The notes beneath the pieces were generated by a model, which ran no database searches, had not been told where the DNA came from, and saw nothing but the letters and a program-made list of their open reading frames with translations. Source: Roseibium algicola (GTDB taxonomy: Bacteria > Pseudomonadota > Alphaproteobacteria > Rhizobiales > Stappiaceae). Taken from it: 64,000 nucleotides of DNA. Both the position numbers and the translations under genes were made by a program. The DNA is taken from assembly GCF_001999245.1 (NCBI RefSeq), contig NZ_CP019630.1, positions 5,113,001 through 5,177,000 on the forward strand. The letters are read 5' to 3'. Each line of letters opens with the position of its first letter. Within the stretch, counting starts at the first letter, position 1. Positions 17,958 through 26,781 of the stretch are shown here, piece after piece.

Positions 17958-18521
17958 TTAGCGAATGGAGCCGCAGCTTGCGGCCCTGAGAGCGCGGTCG
18001 ATGTTGTCCGCCCGGGTCGGGTGGGGCACATAGGCTCGCAACAACGCAAAACCGCTTAGCGGCTCTTCCGTTTCAATGACGATGAGGTCTTCCAGGTTTT
18101 CCGGCGGGTTCTCCCGCAGGATCGACAGCTGTTCCGTGGTCAGCACCAGCATTGACAGGCGCTCGGCACCCGCGGTGCGGTTGTTGAGACTGTAGACGGC
18201 CTCTCCAGCCGCGTTGAACAGTCCTATGGACCAGAAGGGCACCGGAATGCTGGCATCGAAGAGAACCGGCCCGTCGGCGAGCTGAAACCGGCAGGCAGCG
18301 TGTTTCATGGCTGGATCGAGATCAGGCAGGGCCTCCTCGCCGGGGTGGACATCCGGCAGCAGATTGAATTGCCGGTCCGGCCCGTGGTTGCCGATGTTGT
18401 CATAGGCACTGTGCAGAACGTTCTGGGGGATGCTCAGCACCACCAGGATGTGAATGATGGCAGCAAGACACAGCGTGGCCAGCAGGCCAACCGACAGGGA
18501 AAAACGTGAAGAAAGGGTCAT
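17958..18521 (-). CDS. DUF1254-like membrane-anchored protein
   Basis: A 187-residue protein with an N-terminal membrane helix (residues 10-32) and a periplasmic domain resembling the short DUF1254-type proteins that in Hyphomicrobiales stand next to a DUF1214 protein. The segment VPFWSIGLFNAAGEAVYSLN is the most characteristic. Function unknown. It starts 4 bases inside the DUF1214 gene (ATGA overlap), so the two are translationally coupled; both lie downstream of a PBP1a gene. Confidence 0.75.
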   Translation of the reverse strand: MTLSSRFSLSVGLLATLCLAAIIHILVVLSIPQNVLHSAYDNIGNHGPDRQFNLLPDVHPGEEALPDLDPAMKHAACRFQLADGPVLFDASIPVPFWSIGLFNAAGEAVYSLNNRTAGAERLSMLVLTTEQLSILRENPPENLEDLIVIETEEPLSGFALLRAYVPHPTRADNIDRALRAASCGSIR

Positions 18522-19198
18522 GGGCAGCCCAACCTGTCGATGGTGGGCATGCTGACGCCATCTAGGGCTGCACCGGTCGTGACCGGAGCGTCATAGACCC
18601 TGAGCACGAAGCGCAGACCGTCGGCGGCCCTTGCATCGCTCGCCAGGGGCAACCAGTTGCCGGAGTGGGGGCGGGTGGCGGCGACGATCTCGAATGTGCC
18701 GTCCGCGTTTCGCAGCAAGGCGTCACTTGCAAGGTTCACCCGGCCAGACATCGTCTTGACCAGGTGGCCGTGGCCATCGACCGCGGTCATGGTCCAGAGC
18801 CGTGCAGACGGGGTCTGGCCTGCGATACGGTACTCACACGTCGGATCAAGCTGGTGGCCGTTGCTGTCTTCGCGCGCGACCAGAGCAAGCCCTTCGCCCG
18901 ATGCCAGGGGAATGACGGCGCCTCTTGTGTAGATCGCCACGGAATAAGGATCGGCTTCGGAGGTGCCGGCTTTCGGATAGGCGTGCCACGGGCCGATGGT
19001 GACCGCATTTAGCGGTTGTTCCCGCTCGATGATCAGATAGGCGGAGCTGATGCCGAGCAAGGAGGCCAGAACGACGACAAGCGTCACCGTGGCGAGCGTG
19101 CGAAAAGGATTGCCCCGATGCGAGCGGATGGCACGGGGAAGCCTTTCGTCATACCAGTCTGCCTCGCCATGTGCGGGCCGGAATCCTGTATCGCTCAT
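18518..19198 (-). CDS. DUF1214 domain-containing membrane-anchored protein
   Basis: A 226-residue protein with one membrane helix (about residues 33-54) and a periplasmic DUF1214 domain: LWTMTAVDGHGHLVK, then GTFEIVAATRPHSGNWLPLA and a final LRFVLRVYDAP. Full-size DUF1254-DUF1214 proteins exist in other bacteria; here the halves are separate small proteins. Its ATG overlaps the PBP1a stop by 4 bases (ATGA), placing it in an operon with a cell-wall polymerase and suggesting an envelope role, which is inference. Confidence 0.8.
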   Translation of the reverse strand: MSDTGFRPAHGEADWYDERLPRAIRSHRGNPFRTLATVTLVVVLASLLGISSAYLIIEREQPLNAVTIGPWHAYPKAGTSEADPYSVAIYTRGAVIPLASGEGLALVAREDSNGHQLDPTCEYRIAGQTPSARLWTMTAVDGHGHLVKTMSGRVNLASDALLRNADGTFEIVAATRPHSGNWLPLASDARAADGLRFVLRVYDAPVTTGAALDGVSMPTIDRLGCP

Positions 19199-21408
19199 TG
19201 CACCGCCGCGACATCGGTGTTGGCAGGCCCTTGAGCGGGGGCGGCATCGGCGCTCTTTTGTTCAAGCAGTAGGCGCAGATCCTGACCGATCTGCAAGAGG
19301 AGATCCTGGGTGCGCCGTTTCAGGACCCGTGGCTGGGCAGTGTCGCTGGTGTCTGTAGCCAGCCTTGCCGGTGCGGTTCGGGCCAGACGGGGCAAGCTTT
19401 CCGGATCGACACCGGGCATCCGGGCAAGCTCGATGCCATTGTGGGCAAAGGCGTTGTATTTCTGCCAGGCCATGGCAGGAAGGCTGCCGCCGGTGACACG
19501 TCGCGTGGAGGTAAAATCGTCGTTGCCGAACCAGACGGCCGTGGCAAAGTTGCCGGTGTAGCCGACAAACCAGGCATCGCGGTAAGCGTTGGTGGTTCCG
19601 GTCTTTCCGGCTGCGACCACACCGTCGATCTGCGCCCGGCGGGCCGTGCCGGCCTCAACCACATTGACCAGGATCTCGTTCATTTCCTGAACTTTCTCCT
19701 CCGGTAGGACACGAACTGCAGGCGGCTCGTCGCGTTCACGCCGGTAGAGCACCTTGCCGGCGCTGTTCTTGATCTCCAGAACCGCATAGGCCGCTGCCTT
19801 GGTTCCGCCATTGGCGAAAACGGAATAGGCCGATGCCATGTCGATGACGGAGACTTCAGATGAGCCGATAGGCAGCGACACGGAGTTTTCCAGTTCGTGG
19901 GTCAGGCCCATGCGATACGCCGTATCGATGATTTTTTGCCGGCCGAAATCCAGGGAAAGGATCACCGGAATGGTGTTGATGGACTTGGTGAGCGCGGTTT
20001 TCAGCGTGACGGCGCCCCGGTAGCTTCTGGAATAGTTCTTGGGCGACCAGTTACCGATCCAGACCGGCCGGTCGGAGACCACGCTGTCCGAGGTATAGCC
20101 GTTCATGAAAGCCGTCATGTAGACGAAAGGCTTGAACGAGGATCCTGGCTGGCGCAGCGCGTTGACGGCGCGATTGAACTGGCTTTCGCCATAGGAACTG
20201 CCACCGACCATGGCAACGACGGCTCCGTCCGGGATCATCGAAACCATCGCCGCTTCGCGAGCGTCGCGCAAATTTCCGTTTTCCCGAAGCACGGTTTCCA
20301 CTGCCAGATCCGCCTGGCGCTGCAGCGCCGGGTCCAGTGTGGTGCGCACGGTCACAATGCGGTCGCGGGCGAGTGCCGGATACCGGCGTGCAAGCTTCTT
20401 GACCTCTTCAAGTGCCCAGTCGAGGAAGTATTCCGGCAACTGTTCCTGAGACCTGTCGACAGCCAGGGCCGGATTACGGCGTGCGCCGATCACCTGGCCT
20501 TCGGTCAGGAAACTGGCCTGTACCATGTTGGACAGGACTTCGTTGGCACGCGCGCGGGCTGCAGGCAGGTTGATGTGTGGGGCGTATTTGGTCGGTGCCT
20601 TGTAGAGACCTGCCAGCATGGCACTTTCGGCAAGCGTCAGCTCACGCACATTCTTGTTGAAATAGAATTCGGAAGCAGCCGTTACCCCGAAGACGCCGCC
20701 GCCCATGTAGGCGCGGTCGAGATAGAGCTTCAGGATTTCCTGCTTGGAAAGGTTCGCTTCCAGCCACAGCGCCAGATAGGCTTCCTTGATCTTGCGGCTG
20801 AGACTGCGCTCGTTGGTCAGGAAGAGGTTTTTGGCCAGCTGTTGGGTGAGCGTCGAACCGCCCTGGACAACACCCCCTGCGCGTGCGTTCTCGACCATGG
20901 CCCGGAAGGTGCCGAAAAAATCAATCCCGAAGTGGCTGAAGAAACGGCGATCTTCGGTGGCGAGCGTTGCCTTTATCAGGGAGTCTGGAATTTCCTCAAG
21001 CGGTACGCTGTCGTTGAGAACGATGCCGCGCCGGCCGATTTCCTTGCCGAAGCGATCCAGGAAGGTCACCGCGAAATCGTCCGTGGTCTTCCAGTCGGCA
21101 TAGCGCGTTGCCTCGAAGGCTGGCTGGGCGAAGGCTAGCACCACGATGAAACCGGCAAGACCGTAAGTCAGACCGTCAGACGAAAGCTCGGCAAGAACGC
21201 GCCAGATTCCCTTGGCCCGGAACCGCCGCAAGAAGGCGTCATAGCCTTCGAATATCCGGCGGATAGCTGTTCCGCTCTTCCACAGGGCCGTGTCGATAAG
21301 GGCATCGATCGCCAGGAAAAAGCGGCGAATACGATTGCGCTTTTTCGGCGGCTTCTGCGCCGGCGGATTGCCGGTTTCGACATCATCTGATTGCGGTTTG
21401 TCCGTCAC
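19195..21408 (-). CDS. Class A penicillin-binding protein (PBP1a-type glycosyltransferase/transpeptidase)
   Basis: A 737-residue bifunctional peptidoglycan synthase. A basic cytosolic N-terminus of about 80 residues precedes one membrane helix (83-100). The GT51 glycosyltransferase follows with EDRRFFSHFGID (catalytic E152) and QGGSTLTQQLAKNLFL (182-197). The transpeptidase has all three motifs: SxxK at S423-K426 (PGSSFKPF), SxN at 476-478 (KSIN) and KTGT at 602-605. The C-terminal 80 residues are a low-complexity tail. It heads a coupled operon with DUF1214 and DUF1254 proteins. Confidence 0.93.
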   Translation of the reverse strand: MTDKPQSDDVETGNPPAQKPPKKRNRIRRFFLAIDALIDTALWKSGTAIRRIFEGYDAFLRRFRAKGIWRVLAELSSDGLTYGLAGFIVVLAFAQPAFEATRYADWKTTDDFAVTFLDRFGKEIGRRGIVLNDSVPLEEIPDSLIKATLATEDRRFFSHFGIDFFGTFRAMVENARAGGVVQGGSTLTQQLAKNLFLTNERSLSRKIKEAYLALWLEANLSKQEILKLYLDRAYMGGGVFGVTAASEFYFNKNVRELTLAESAMLAGLYKAPTKYAPHINLPAARARANEVLSNMVQASFLTEGQVIGARRNPALAVDRSQEQLPEYFLDWALEEVKKLARRYPALARDRIVTVRTTLDPALQRQADLAVETVLRENGNLRDAREAAMVSMIPDGAVVAMVGGSSYGESQFNRAVNALRQPGSSFKPFVYMTAFMNGYTSDSVVSDRPVWIGNWSPKNYSRSYRGAVTLKTALTKSINTIPVILSLDFGRQKIIDTAYRMGLTHELENSVSLPIGSSEVSVIDMASAYSVFANGGTKAAAYAVLEIKNSAGKVLYRRERDEPPAVRVLPEEKVQEMNEILVNVVEAGTARRAQIDGVVAAGKTGTTNAYRDAWFVGYTGNFATAVWFGNDDFTSTRRVTGGSLPAMAWQKYNAFAHNGIELARMPGVDPESLPRLARTAPARLATDTSDTAQPRVLKRRTQDLLLQIGQDLRLLLEQKSADAAPAQGPANTDVAAVQ

Positions 21409-21628
21409 GCGAACAAGGTCTCCGGATCAAAAAGGATCGGCCCAAGCTAGCCGTTTTTCGAGGTCGTGCAAACTGGTTGCCAACGTGCCCCTTTCATTGG
21501 AACAGTTTACCTAAAGTTCTTGCAATTTCATTGAGGAAAAACAGCCCGTTTTTTCGCCCGGGTTGCCCGACAGCCTGTAGCATGATAGGCGCCGATTGTT
21601 CTGGCCCAAGAAAGGCGCACAAGACTTC

Positions 21629-22114
21629 ATGATTGTGGACGATACCTCACGCGAGCTTCCGTTCTGGAAAACCCGCACACTGGAAGACATGACGCAGTCC
21701 CAGTGGGAATCGCTTTGCGACGGCTGCGCACGCTGCTGTCTCAACAAGCTTGAGGACTGGGACACCGGCGAAATCGTCTGGACGGATGTTGCCTGCACGT
21801 TGCTTGATGGCACCAGCTGCCGCTGCAAGGATTACGACAACAGGGCAACCATCGTGCCGGACTGCATTCAGCTCACACCGGGTGAGGTGAGGACACTGAC
21901 CTGGCTGCCGCCAACCTGTGCGTATCGGCTGGTGCGGGAAGGCAAGGATCTCTACTGGTGGCATCCTTTGGTGTCGGGAGATCCTGAAACAGTCCATCAG
22001 GCGGGCATTTCCGTTCGCGGGCGGACGATCCCCGAAGACGGCATGGCTCTGGAAGACTATGAGAACCACGTCGTGTTCTGGCCGGGGGAAAAGCCGGAAG
22101 ACCGGAAGGGTTGA
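21629..22114 (+). CDS. YcgN-like cysteine cluster protein
   Basis: A 161-residue soluble protein of the YcgN/UPF0260 family. The conserved cysteines are visible: [15 protein letters not shown], then [20 protein letters not shown] and [12 protein letters not shown], ending in [10 protein letters not shown]. The cluster suggests metal or iron-sulfur binding, but no activity is established. The ATG at 21629 fits the family start; an in-frame TTG at 21596 is less likely. It is divergent from PBP1a. Confidence 0.9.
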   Translation: MIVDDTSRELPFWKTRTLEDMTQSQWESLCDGCARCCLNKLEDWDTGEIVWTDVACTLLDGTSCRCKDYDNRATIVPDCIQLTPGEVRTLTWLPPTCAYRLVREGKDLYWWHPLVSGDPETVHQAGISVRGRTIPEDGMALEDYENHVVFWPGEKPEDRKG

Positions 22115-22169
22115 GCTAACCCTGCCGATCAGGATGCAGTCACACTATTCGAGCCAGCTTTGATCACTC

Positions 22170-22787
22170 TCATTGTCTGATCAGGAAAGCCTCGACATGG
22201 CGGCGGAGCCGGTGTTCCAGTTCCGCCCGGTCAGTCAGTTGATGGCTTTTGACCAGGATGGCTCCATGGATCATGAAGGCAATCAGGCCATCGACCATTT
22301 CCTTTGGTGACCGATCCTGCCTCAGGTCCGGCTTCAGGCTGGCCCCCTGTTGCCAGAACGTCAGGAAATGCTCCAGTTCCGCATCGAGGGCGTCCAGAGT
22401 TTCGACAAATTCAGCAGCGCAATTGGGTTTGGTCACACCGATATTGTCCAGGAACAGCCGCAGGATTGTCGGGCTGTCGGTGATGACGTCGATCAGCGCC
22501 ATCATGCGCCGGGTCAGCAGTCCGACAGGGTCGGACAATTGGTCGGGTTCTGCTGCTTCGTCGGACGTCGCCGCACGCAGGGCATTCAGCCGGTCCAGCA
22601 GCACGTAGGACAAAAGGCCGTCCATATCGCCGAAATGCGAGAACACGGTCCCCTTTGCGACGCCTGCCTCCTGAGCAACCGCTTCCGCGGTAACCAGGTC
22701 CAATCCGTGTTTTTGACTGAGATCGCGTGCGGCAGCCAGGACCCGTGCCCTTGTGGCAATGCTCCGCTGTTGTGGTTTGCGTGTCAT
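22170..22787 (-). CDS. TetR family transcriptional regulator
   Basis: A 205-residue TetR-type repressor. The N-terminal helix-turn-helix is intact: VTAEAVAQEAGVAKGTVFSHF (about residues 32-52, third helix GTVFSHFGD). The C-terminal ligand domain is helical and unassigned. It is divergent from a flavodoxin-fold oxidoreductase, and two copies of a TGACC-N2-GGTCA dyad sit between them, one only 15 bases before this start codon, as expected for autoregulation and control of the neighbour. Confidence 0.92.
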   Translation of the reverse strand: MTRKPQQRSIATRARVLAAARDLSQKHGLDLVTAEAVAQEAGVAKGTVFSHFGDMDGLLSYVLLDRLNALRAATSDEAAEPDQLSDPVGLLTRRMMALIDVITDSPTILRLFLDNIGVTKPNCAAEFVETLDALDAELEHFLTFWQQGASLKPDLRQDRSPKEMVDGLIAFMIHGAILVKSHQLTDRAELEHRLRRHVEAFLIRQ

Positions 22788-22802
22788 GATTTTCCGTTAA
22801 AA

Positions 22803-22814
22803 TGACCGTGGTCA
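22803..22814. promoter_or_regulatory. Candidate TetR operator 1
   Basis: TGACCGTGGTCA, a dyad with 5-bp arms TGACC/GGTCA around two central bases, flanked by A/T. It is located just upstream of the tetR start codon. The same dyad occurs once more, 51 bases away. Confidence 0.75.
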
Positions 22815-22853
22815 AAAAATATCTTGACGGATGTGATGCGGAATGTCAAAAAA

Positions 22854-22865
22854 TGACCACGGTCA
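22854..22865. promoter_or_regulatory. Candidate TetR operator 2
   Basis: TGACCACGGTCA, the second copy of the dyad and the exact reverse complement of operator 1, including the ATGACC flank. It lies 39 bases before the oxidoreductase ATG. On the tetR strand a TTGACA (-35-like, plus positions 22844-22849) lies between the two sites, so binding should block both promoters. Confidence 0.75.
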
Positions 22866-22904
22866 ATTTTGGCGTTTGACGCCTGCAAGCTCACAAGGTT
22901 GGAC

Positions 22905-23486
22905 ATGACAAGAGTACTGGTATTGGAAGGACACCCGGCCAAGGACACGTTTTGCGGCGCCCTCGCGGCGGAATATGCAAATCATGCGCAAAAGGGTGGA
23001 AACGAAGTGCGGGTCAGGCATCTGGCCGACCTGGACTTCGACGCGGATTTCGGAGTGTCATCCTTCAAGGATGCGAAGCCTCTGGAGCCTGACCTCGAAG
23101 CACTGTGGCAGGATATCCTGTGGTGTGAACATTTCGTGCTCACGCACCCATTGTGGTGGGGTGGTCTGCCGGGCAGGTTGAAGGGGTTGTTCGACCGGAT
23201 CCTGCTGCCGGGCATGTCCTTTCAATACGTGAAAGGCAAGCCTCTGCCTGAGAAACTGCTCAAGGGCCGCACCGCGCAGGTTCTGGTGACTTCCGACACA
23301 CCGGGTTGGTACTTCACCTGGATTTACGGTGCCGGTGCCAAAAAGCAGACCGAGAAGCAGATCCTCGATTTCTGCGGTCTCAAGCCCAAAGGCTACCATA
23401 TGTTCTCGCCGATCCGCGGATCGAGCGACGAGGCAAAGCGGAAGATGCTGGCGCGGGCCGCTGGCCTTGGTCGCAAGGTTGCCTGA
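22905..23486 (+). CDS. NAD(P)H-dependent oxidoreductase, flavodoxin-like fold
   Basis: A 193-residue flavoprotein of the NQO1/KefF/YheR-like family, which reduces quinones or other electrophiles with NAD(P)H. Visible features: VLVLEGHPAKDTFCGALA (FMN phosphate loop, residues 4-21), LTHPLWWGGLPGRLKGLFDR (about 79-98) and LLPGMSFQY. The ATG at 22905 follows AAGG and fits the family start. Divergent from tetR with shared operators, so probably induced by the TetR ligand, perhaps a quinone or other reactive compound (inference). Confidence 0.88.
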   Translation: MTRVLVLEGHPAKDTFCGALAAEYANHAQKGGNEVRVRHLADLDFDADFGVSSFKDAKPLEPDLEALWQDILWCEHFVLTHPLWWGGLPGRLKGLFDRILLPGMSFQYVKGKPLPEKLLKGRTAQVLVTSDTPGWYFTWIYGAGAKKQTEKQILDFCGLKPKGYHMFSPIRGSSDEAKRKMLARAAGLGRKVA

Positions 23487-23508
23487 AGCGTTTTGCATCG
23501 GTCATGGT

Positions 23509-23538
23509 GGACGTTCAAACGGCCTTCGTTGAACGTCC
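23509..23538. terminator. Bidirectional hairpin between convergent genes
   Basis: A perfect 10-bp stem GGACGTTCAA (23509-23518) with TTGAACGTCC (23529-23538) and a 10-base loop, placed between the convergent oxidoreductase and MltF-like genes. No T tract follows on either strand, so termination is inferred from position and stem strength. Confidence 0.5.
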
Positions 23539-23559
23539 TCATGTTGCTCGCGAGAGATC

Positions 23560-25047
23560 CTAGTTTCCGGCTGCCGCCTTCTCGGCGGCTTCCGTTTGCC
23601 GACGCTGCTGTTCGTTGAAGAAAACGACGTAATACTGGTAGATGTTGCCGACGTAATCGACAGGTTCCCGGCCGATTTCGGAAGCCACGATCCACTCGAC
23701 GTTGTCAAACCACTTGTCCGGGTCAAAACCCTGTTGCTTGGCCTTTTCGCGTAGTTTGGCAAACCGGCTGGGGCCGGCGTTGTAGGCCGCAAGCGCAAAG
23801 AATGTCTGGTTGGCATCCCGTGTCTGAAGACCGGCAAAATACTGGTTGGCAAGGTACCGAAGATATTTGACGCCTGCCTGAACGTTCTTGTCCGGATCTG
23901 CATCAATTCCGCTGATGTTGATCGGGTCGCCTTTGGCCGTAGCCGGCTTGATCTGCATCAGTCCAACGGCGCCAGCGCGGCTGTGGGCTTTCTGGTCGAA
24001 ACGCGATTCCTGAAAGCTTTGCGCGGCGATCAACAGCCAGTCGATTTCATACTCGTCGCCGTATTTCTGAAAAATGGTTTGGAGACTGGCGAGGTCGTTC
24101 TTGTAGTCCGCGCTGCGCATGTCCCGGAGGTAGTCGGCCTCTTTCAGATATCGCTTGAGGATGATGTTGCCGAGCAGGGTGCCTTTTGTCACGGTGGCGG
24201 CGAAGGCATCGACTTCCTTCAGAAGGTCCGGCGCATTGTTGCGAACGGCTATGGCAATCTCTCCGTCCGTGCGCACGGCTGCCGAGGGATGCATCTTCAG
24301 GCCGTCCAGAACTTCCAGCCAGAGTTCGGCCTTGTGCTGGTCCACGATCACCATGGAAATGGCGCCGGCTGCTACCATTTCCAGAAGATCCTCGTCTTCC
24401 ATGTGCTCGTCAGCGGTCACAATGTCGACCGGCTTGGCGCCCTTTTGGCCGAGCCTGTCGTTAAGTGCCTTGAGGCTCTGATAATAGGAAGACGAAGCAC
24501 GGACGTGAACGGTCTGACCTGACAGGGCTTCAGGTGAGGGAAGGTCGGCGACCCCTGCGGTGGTGACCGGTACTTCGTGCACATCCTTCAGCAAAGGGGA
24601 CGAAAAGGCGACCAGATCTTCCCGTTCGCGGGTAATGGTCAGATTGCCGATCGCGATGTCGCCTTTGCCCGCGGCAAGATCTGAAAACAAGTGATCTCTT
24701 GGGGTCGGAACAAGTACGAGCTTTGCATCCTTCGCCTTCTTCTCGTGGATCTTGTCCAGGTATTTGTCGAGCTCGGTCATGAGATCAACCGAGCTGCCGC
24801 GCTGAACGCCCTTGTCGATGAAGTAGCCGGTCTTTGAAAACGGGATCAGGACCCGAATGTAGCCACGCTTGAGCAAGGCGTCGAAGTCGCCGTCGAACGG
24901 TTCAAGCAGTTTGTTCTCAAGCGTTTCGGCAAGGCCCGTGCCCATCGCGCTTGCCAAGGTTGACTGGCTTGCAAGGCCCGCTACCACAAGAGCCATTGAA
25001 AACATCAGGTTCAGGAGATGTGGCAGGAAGTGCCGGATCGGTATCAT
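23560..25047 (-). CDS. MltF-like lytic transglycosylase (solute-binding domain plus SLT domain)
   Basis: A 495-residue periplasmic protein. An N-terminal hydrophobic signal segment (MIPIRHFLPHLLNLMFSMAL) is followed by a type-3 solute-binding domain (about 60-310, RVLIPFSKTGYFIDKG, GDIAIGNLTITRERED) and a C-terminal lytic transglycosylase domain. That domain holds the catalytic Glu in FQESRFD (E347) with AGAVGLMQIKP and ALAAYNAGPSRF. This is the MltF architecture: cleavage of peptidoglycan glycan strands, with the binding domain as regulator. A longer frame to 25095 adds 16 residues before the signal and is less likely. Confidence 0.85.
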   Translation of the reverse strand: MIPIRHFLPHLLNLMFSMALVVAGLASQSTLASAMGTGLAETLENKLLEPFDGDFDALLKRGYIRVLIPFSKTGYFIDKGVQRGSSVDLMTELDKYLDKIHEKKAKDAKLVLVPTPRDHLFSDLAAGKGDIAIGNLTITREREDLVAFSSPLLKDVHEVPVTTAGVADLPSPEALSGQTVHVRASSSYYQSLKALNDRLGQKGAKPVDIVTADEHMEDEDLLEMVAAGAISMVIVDQHKAELWLEVLDGLKMHPSAAVRTDGEIAIAVRNNAPDLLKEVDAFAATVTKGTLLGNIILKRYLKEADYLRDMRSADYKNDLASLQTIFQKYGDEYEIDWLLIAAQSFQESRFDQKAHSRAGAVGLMQIKPATAKGDPINISGIDADPDKNVQAGVKYLRYLANQYFAGLQTRDANQTFFALAAYNAGPSRFAKLREKAKQQGFDPDKWFDNVEWIVASEIGREPVDYVGNIYQYYVVFFNEQQRRQTEAAEKAAAGN

Positions 25048-25135
25048 GAAGCCCCCACGGACAATTTCATCCGCAGAGTAAAAGCTTGAAATCACTCCCG
25101 ATCAAGCGCCAAGTCGTACCTGAGCCCTGGAAGCT

Positions 25136-25654
25136 TTACCTTTTAAATGTCAGCGAAACCGTACCGACCGTAATCCCGGCTTTCATGACCTTGGCGGTGT
25201 TCCTGACCGTGTTTCTGTCGACCTGTGTCAGCGTGTCGTCAAAACGAAGCAGCAATGGCCCGTTCTCAGTCTCCAGGCTCGCGACGTAGGAGAAACGAAG
25301 GTCTCCATTTTCATCTGTGCGAACGTTTGCCGGACCCAGCACGTCGGCTCTCTGGCCGATGTATCGGTCTTCGGCAACCTTCTGGAAGAACCAGGTCTTG
25401 GTATCACGTTCACCGTCTTCGTAGACGAAGTCCTCGCGAAGCCGGAGCGTAAAGGTCTTGCTGTTCCAGGTTCCTGTCAGCGTGACGGTGAATGGTCGGT
25501 AGACACCGGCGATCTTGCTTTCAAAAACGCCCTTGCCCACCGTTTTCCCGCGGAAGAATTCTTCCAGCACCAGGGATTTGGCGTCGGCCGGAACAGAAGC
25601 AGCGACACCTATGGCGAACATGGCGAGAAGCAGAAAACGGTGAACGCGGGTCAT
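25136..25654 (-). CDS. DUF3833 family protein
   Basis: A 172-residue exported protein of the DUF3833 family, function unknown. A signal peptide (residues 1-25, ending VPADAKS) precedes the diagnostic LEEFFRGKTVGKGVFES and the later LTGTWNSKTFTLRLREDFVY and GDLRFSYVASLETENGPLLL, consistent with a lipocalin-like beta fold. In many bacteria the family is a lipoprotein, but no lipobox cysteine is present here. It lies 40 bases upstream of the MltF-like gene's leader on the same strand. Confidence 0.8.
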   Translation of the reverse strand: MTRVHRFLLLAMFAIGVAASVPADAKSLVLEEFFRGKTVGKGVFESKIAGVYRPFTVTLTGTWNSKTFTLRLREDFVYEDGERDTKTWFFQKVAEDRYIGQRADVLGPANVRTDENGDLRFSYVASLETENGPLLLRFDDTLTQVDRNTVRNTAKVMKAGITVGTVSLTFKR

Positions 25655-25722
25655 GATGGGTAGAACCTCCTTCAGGAAAATCTGCCCAGTTTACGCAGGT
25701 CGGCGCGCGTCGGATCTGGTGA

Positions 25723-26727
25723 CTAGCTTCCGAACCGCTCTCGCCACGTTGGGACCGGATCGTCGGCTGCCGGGGCTGCATTATAGACGCCGCGGGCGAT
25801 GGCACGTGCCAGGCAAGAAGCGGCTGCCGCACCGAGCTGAACCATGTCTTCCAGTCCGTTTTCCATTCGGCGTTGGCCCGTGGAGAGGGCGAAGACGAGA
25901 TCGCCATCAAGCGGTGTGTGGGCGGGCCAGAGAGCCCGCGCGAGCCCGTCATGCGCCATGACCGCGAGGCGTTTCGCTTCGCCCTTGGTCAGGATGGCAT
26001 CGGTCGCAACAGCTGCGATCGTGGTGTTGGCACCGGCCTTGAGGCCGTCAAGTTTCGTGCGGACCGTGATGCTGTCCGGCGGCAGCGGATGCGCCATTCC
26101 CAGGCCACCGAACTCATCGCCGATTTCAAACGGCGCCGCCCAGAAGTGCGCGCTGTCCCCCACGGTTGCTCGCCCAAGCGCGTTCACCGCGACAATGGCG
26201 CCGACCGTGATGCCGTTTTCCAGTACATGGGAGGCAGACCCGAGGCCGCCTTTCAGATTTGCGGTGGTGGCTCCGGTGCCGGCACCGATGGAACCAAGGG
26301 AAAAATCATGGCCGATTGCATCAAGTGCAGACCGGCCGAGATCCCGGTAAGGCGCTGCCTGTCCCCAGCTCTTGTCGCCGCCGTTCAGGAGGTCGAACAG
26401 GATGGCGGTGGGTACGATCGGAACGCGGACCGGGCCGACCTGGAACCCGTAACCCAGTTCGGCAAGGCGTCCCTGGACACCTGCACCGGCATCCAGACCG
26501 AAGGCGGATCCACCGGCCAGCGCGATGGCGTCGATCTTCTCGACGGTCTGCTCCGGCTCCAAGAGCGCGATTTCACGGGTGCCAGGTGCACCGCCGTGAA
26601 TGGCCACCGAGGTGACCGCGGGTTCGTCCGGTACGAGCACGGTCGCCCCGGATTTCAGTTCAAGATCGGAAGCATTGCCGACCTTGAGGCCCGGGACATC
26701 GGTGATCAGGTTGCGTAAACCGGCCAT
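25723..26727 (-). CDS. P1 family peptidase (DmpA-like aminopeptidase, S58)
   Basis: A 334-residue Ntn-type peptidase of the DmpA/BapA family, whose members self-cleave and release N-terminal residues from amides or short or beta-peptides. The conserved N-terminal ITDVPGLKVGNA and IALAGGSAFGLDAGAGV are present, as is GAGTGATTANLKGGLGSAS (149-167). The likely autocleavage site is ANTTIAAVATDA, with T235 as the new N-terminal nucleophile; this is by analogy. No signal peptide, so cytosolic. Confidence 0.88.
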   Translation of the reverse strand: MAGLRNLITDVPGLKVGNASDLELKSGATVLVPDEPAVTSVAIHGGAPGTREIALLEPEQTVEKIDAIALAGGSAFGLDAGAGVQGRLAELGYGFQVGPVRVPIVPTAILFDLLNGGDKSWGQAAPYRDLGRSALDAIGHDFSLGSIGAGTGATTANLKGGLGSASHVLENGITVGAIVAVNALGRATVGDSAHFWAAPFEIGDEFGGLGMAHPLPPDSITVRTKLDGLKAGANTTIAAVATDAILTKGEAKRLAVMAHDGLARALWPAHTPLDGDLVFALSTGQRRMENGLEDMVQLGAAAASCLARAIARGVYNAAPAADDPVPTWRERFGS

Positions 26728-26781
26728 GGGCAGACGGTCCTCGATTGAAGGTGGACGATAAGGAGTGTGATCGGCTGCGTG

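Noticed and set aside
19897-21138. Plus-strand open frame opposite PBP1a
   Set aside because: Antisense to a complete bifunctional PBP with all catalytic motifs.
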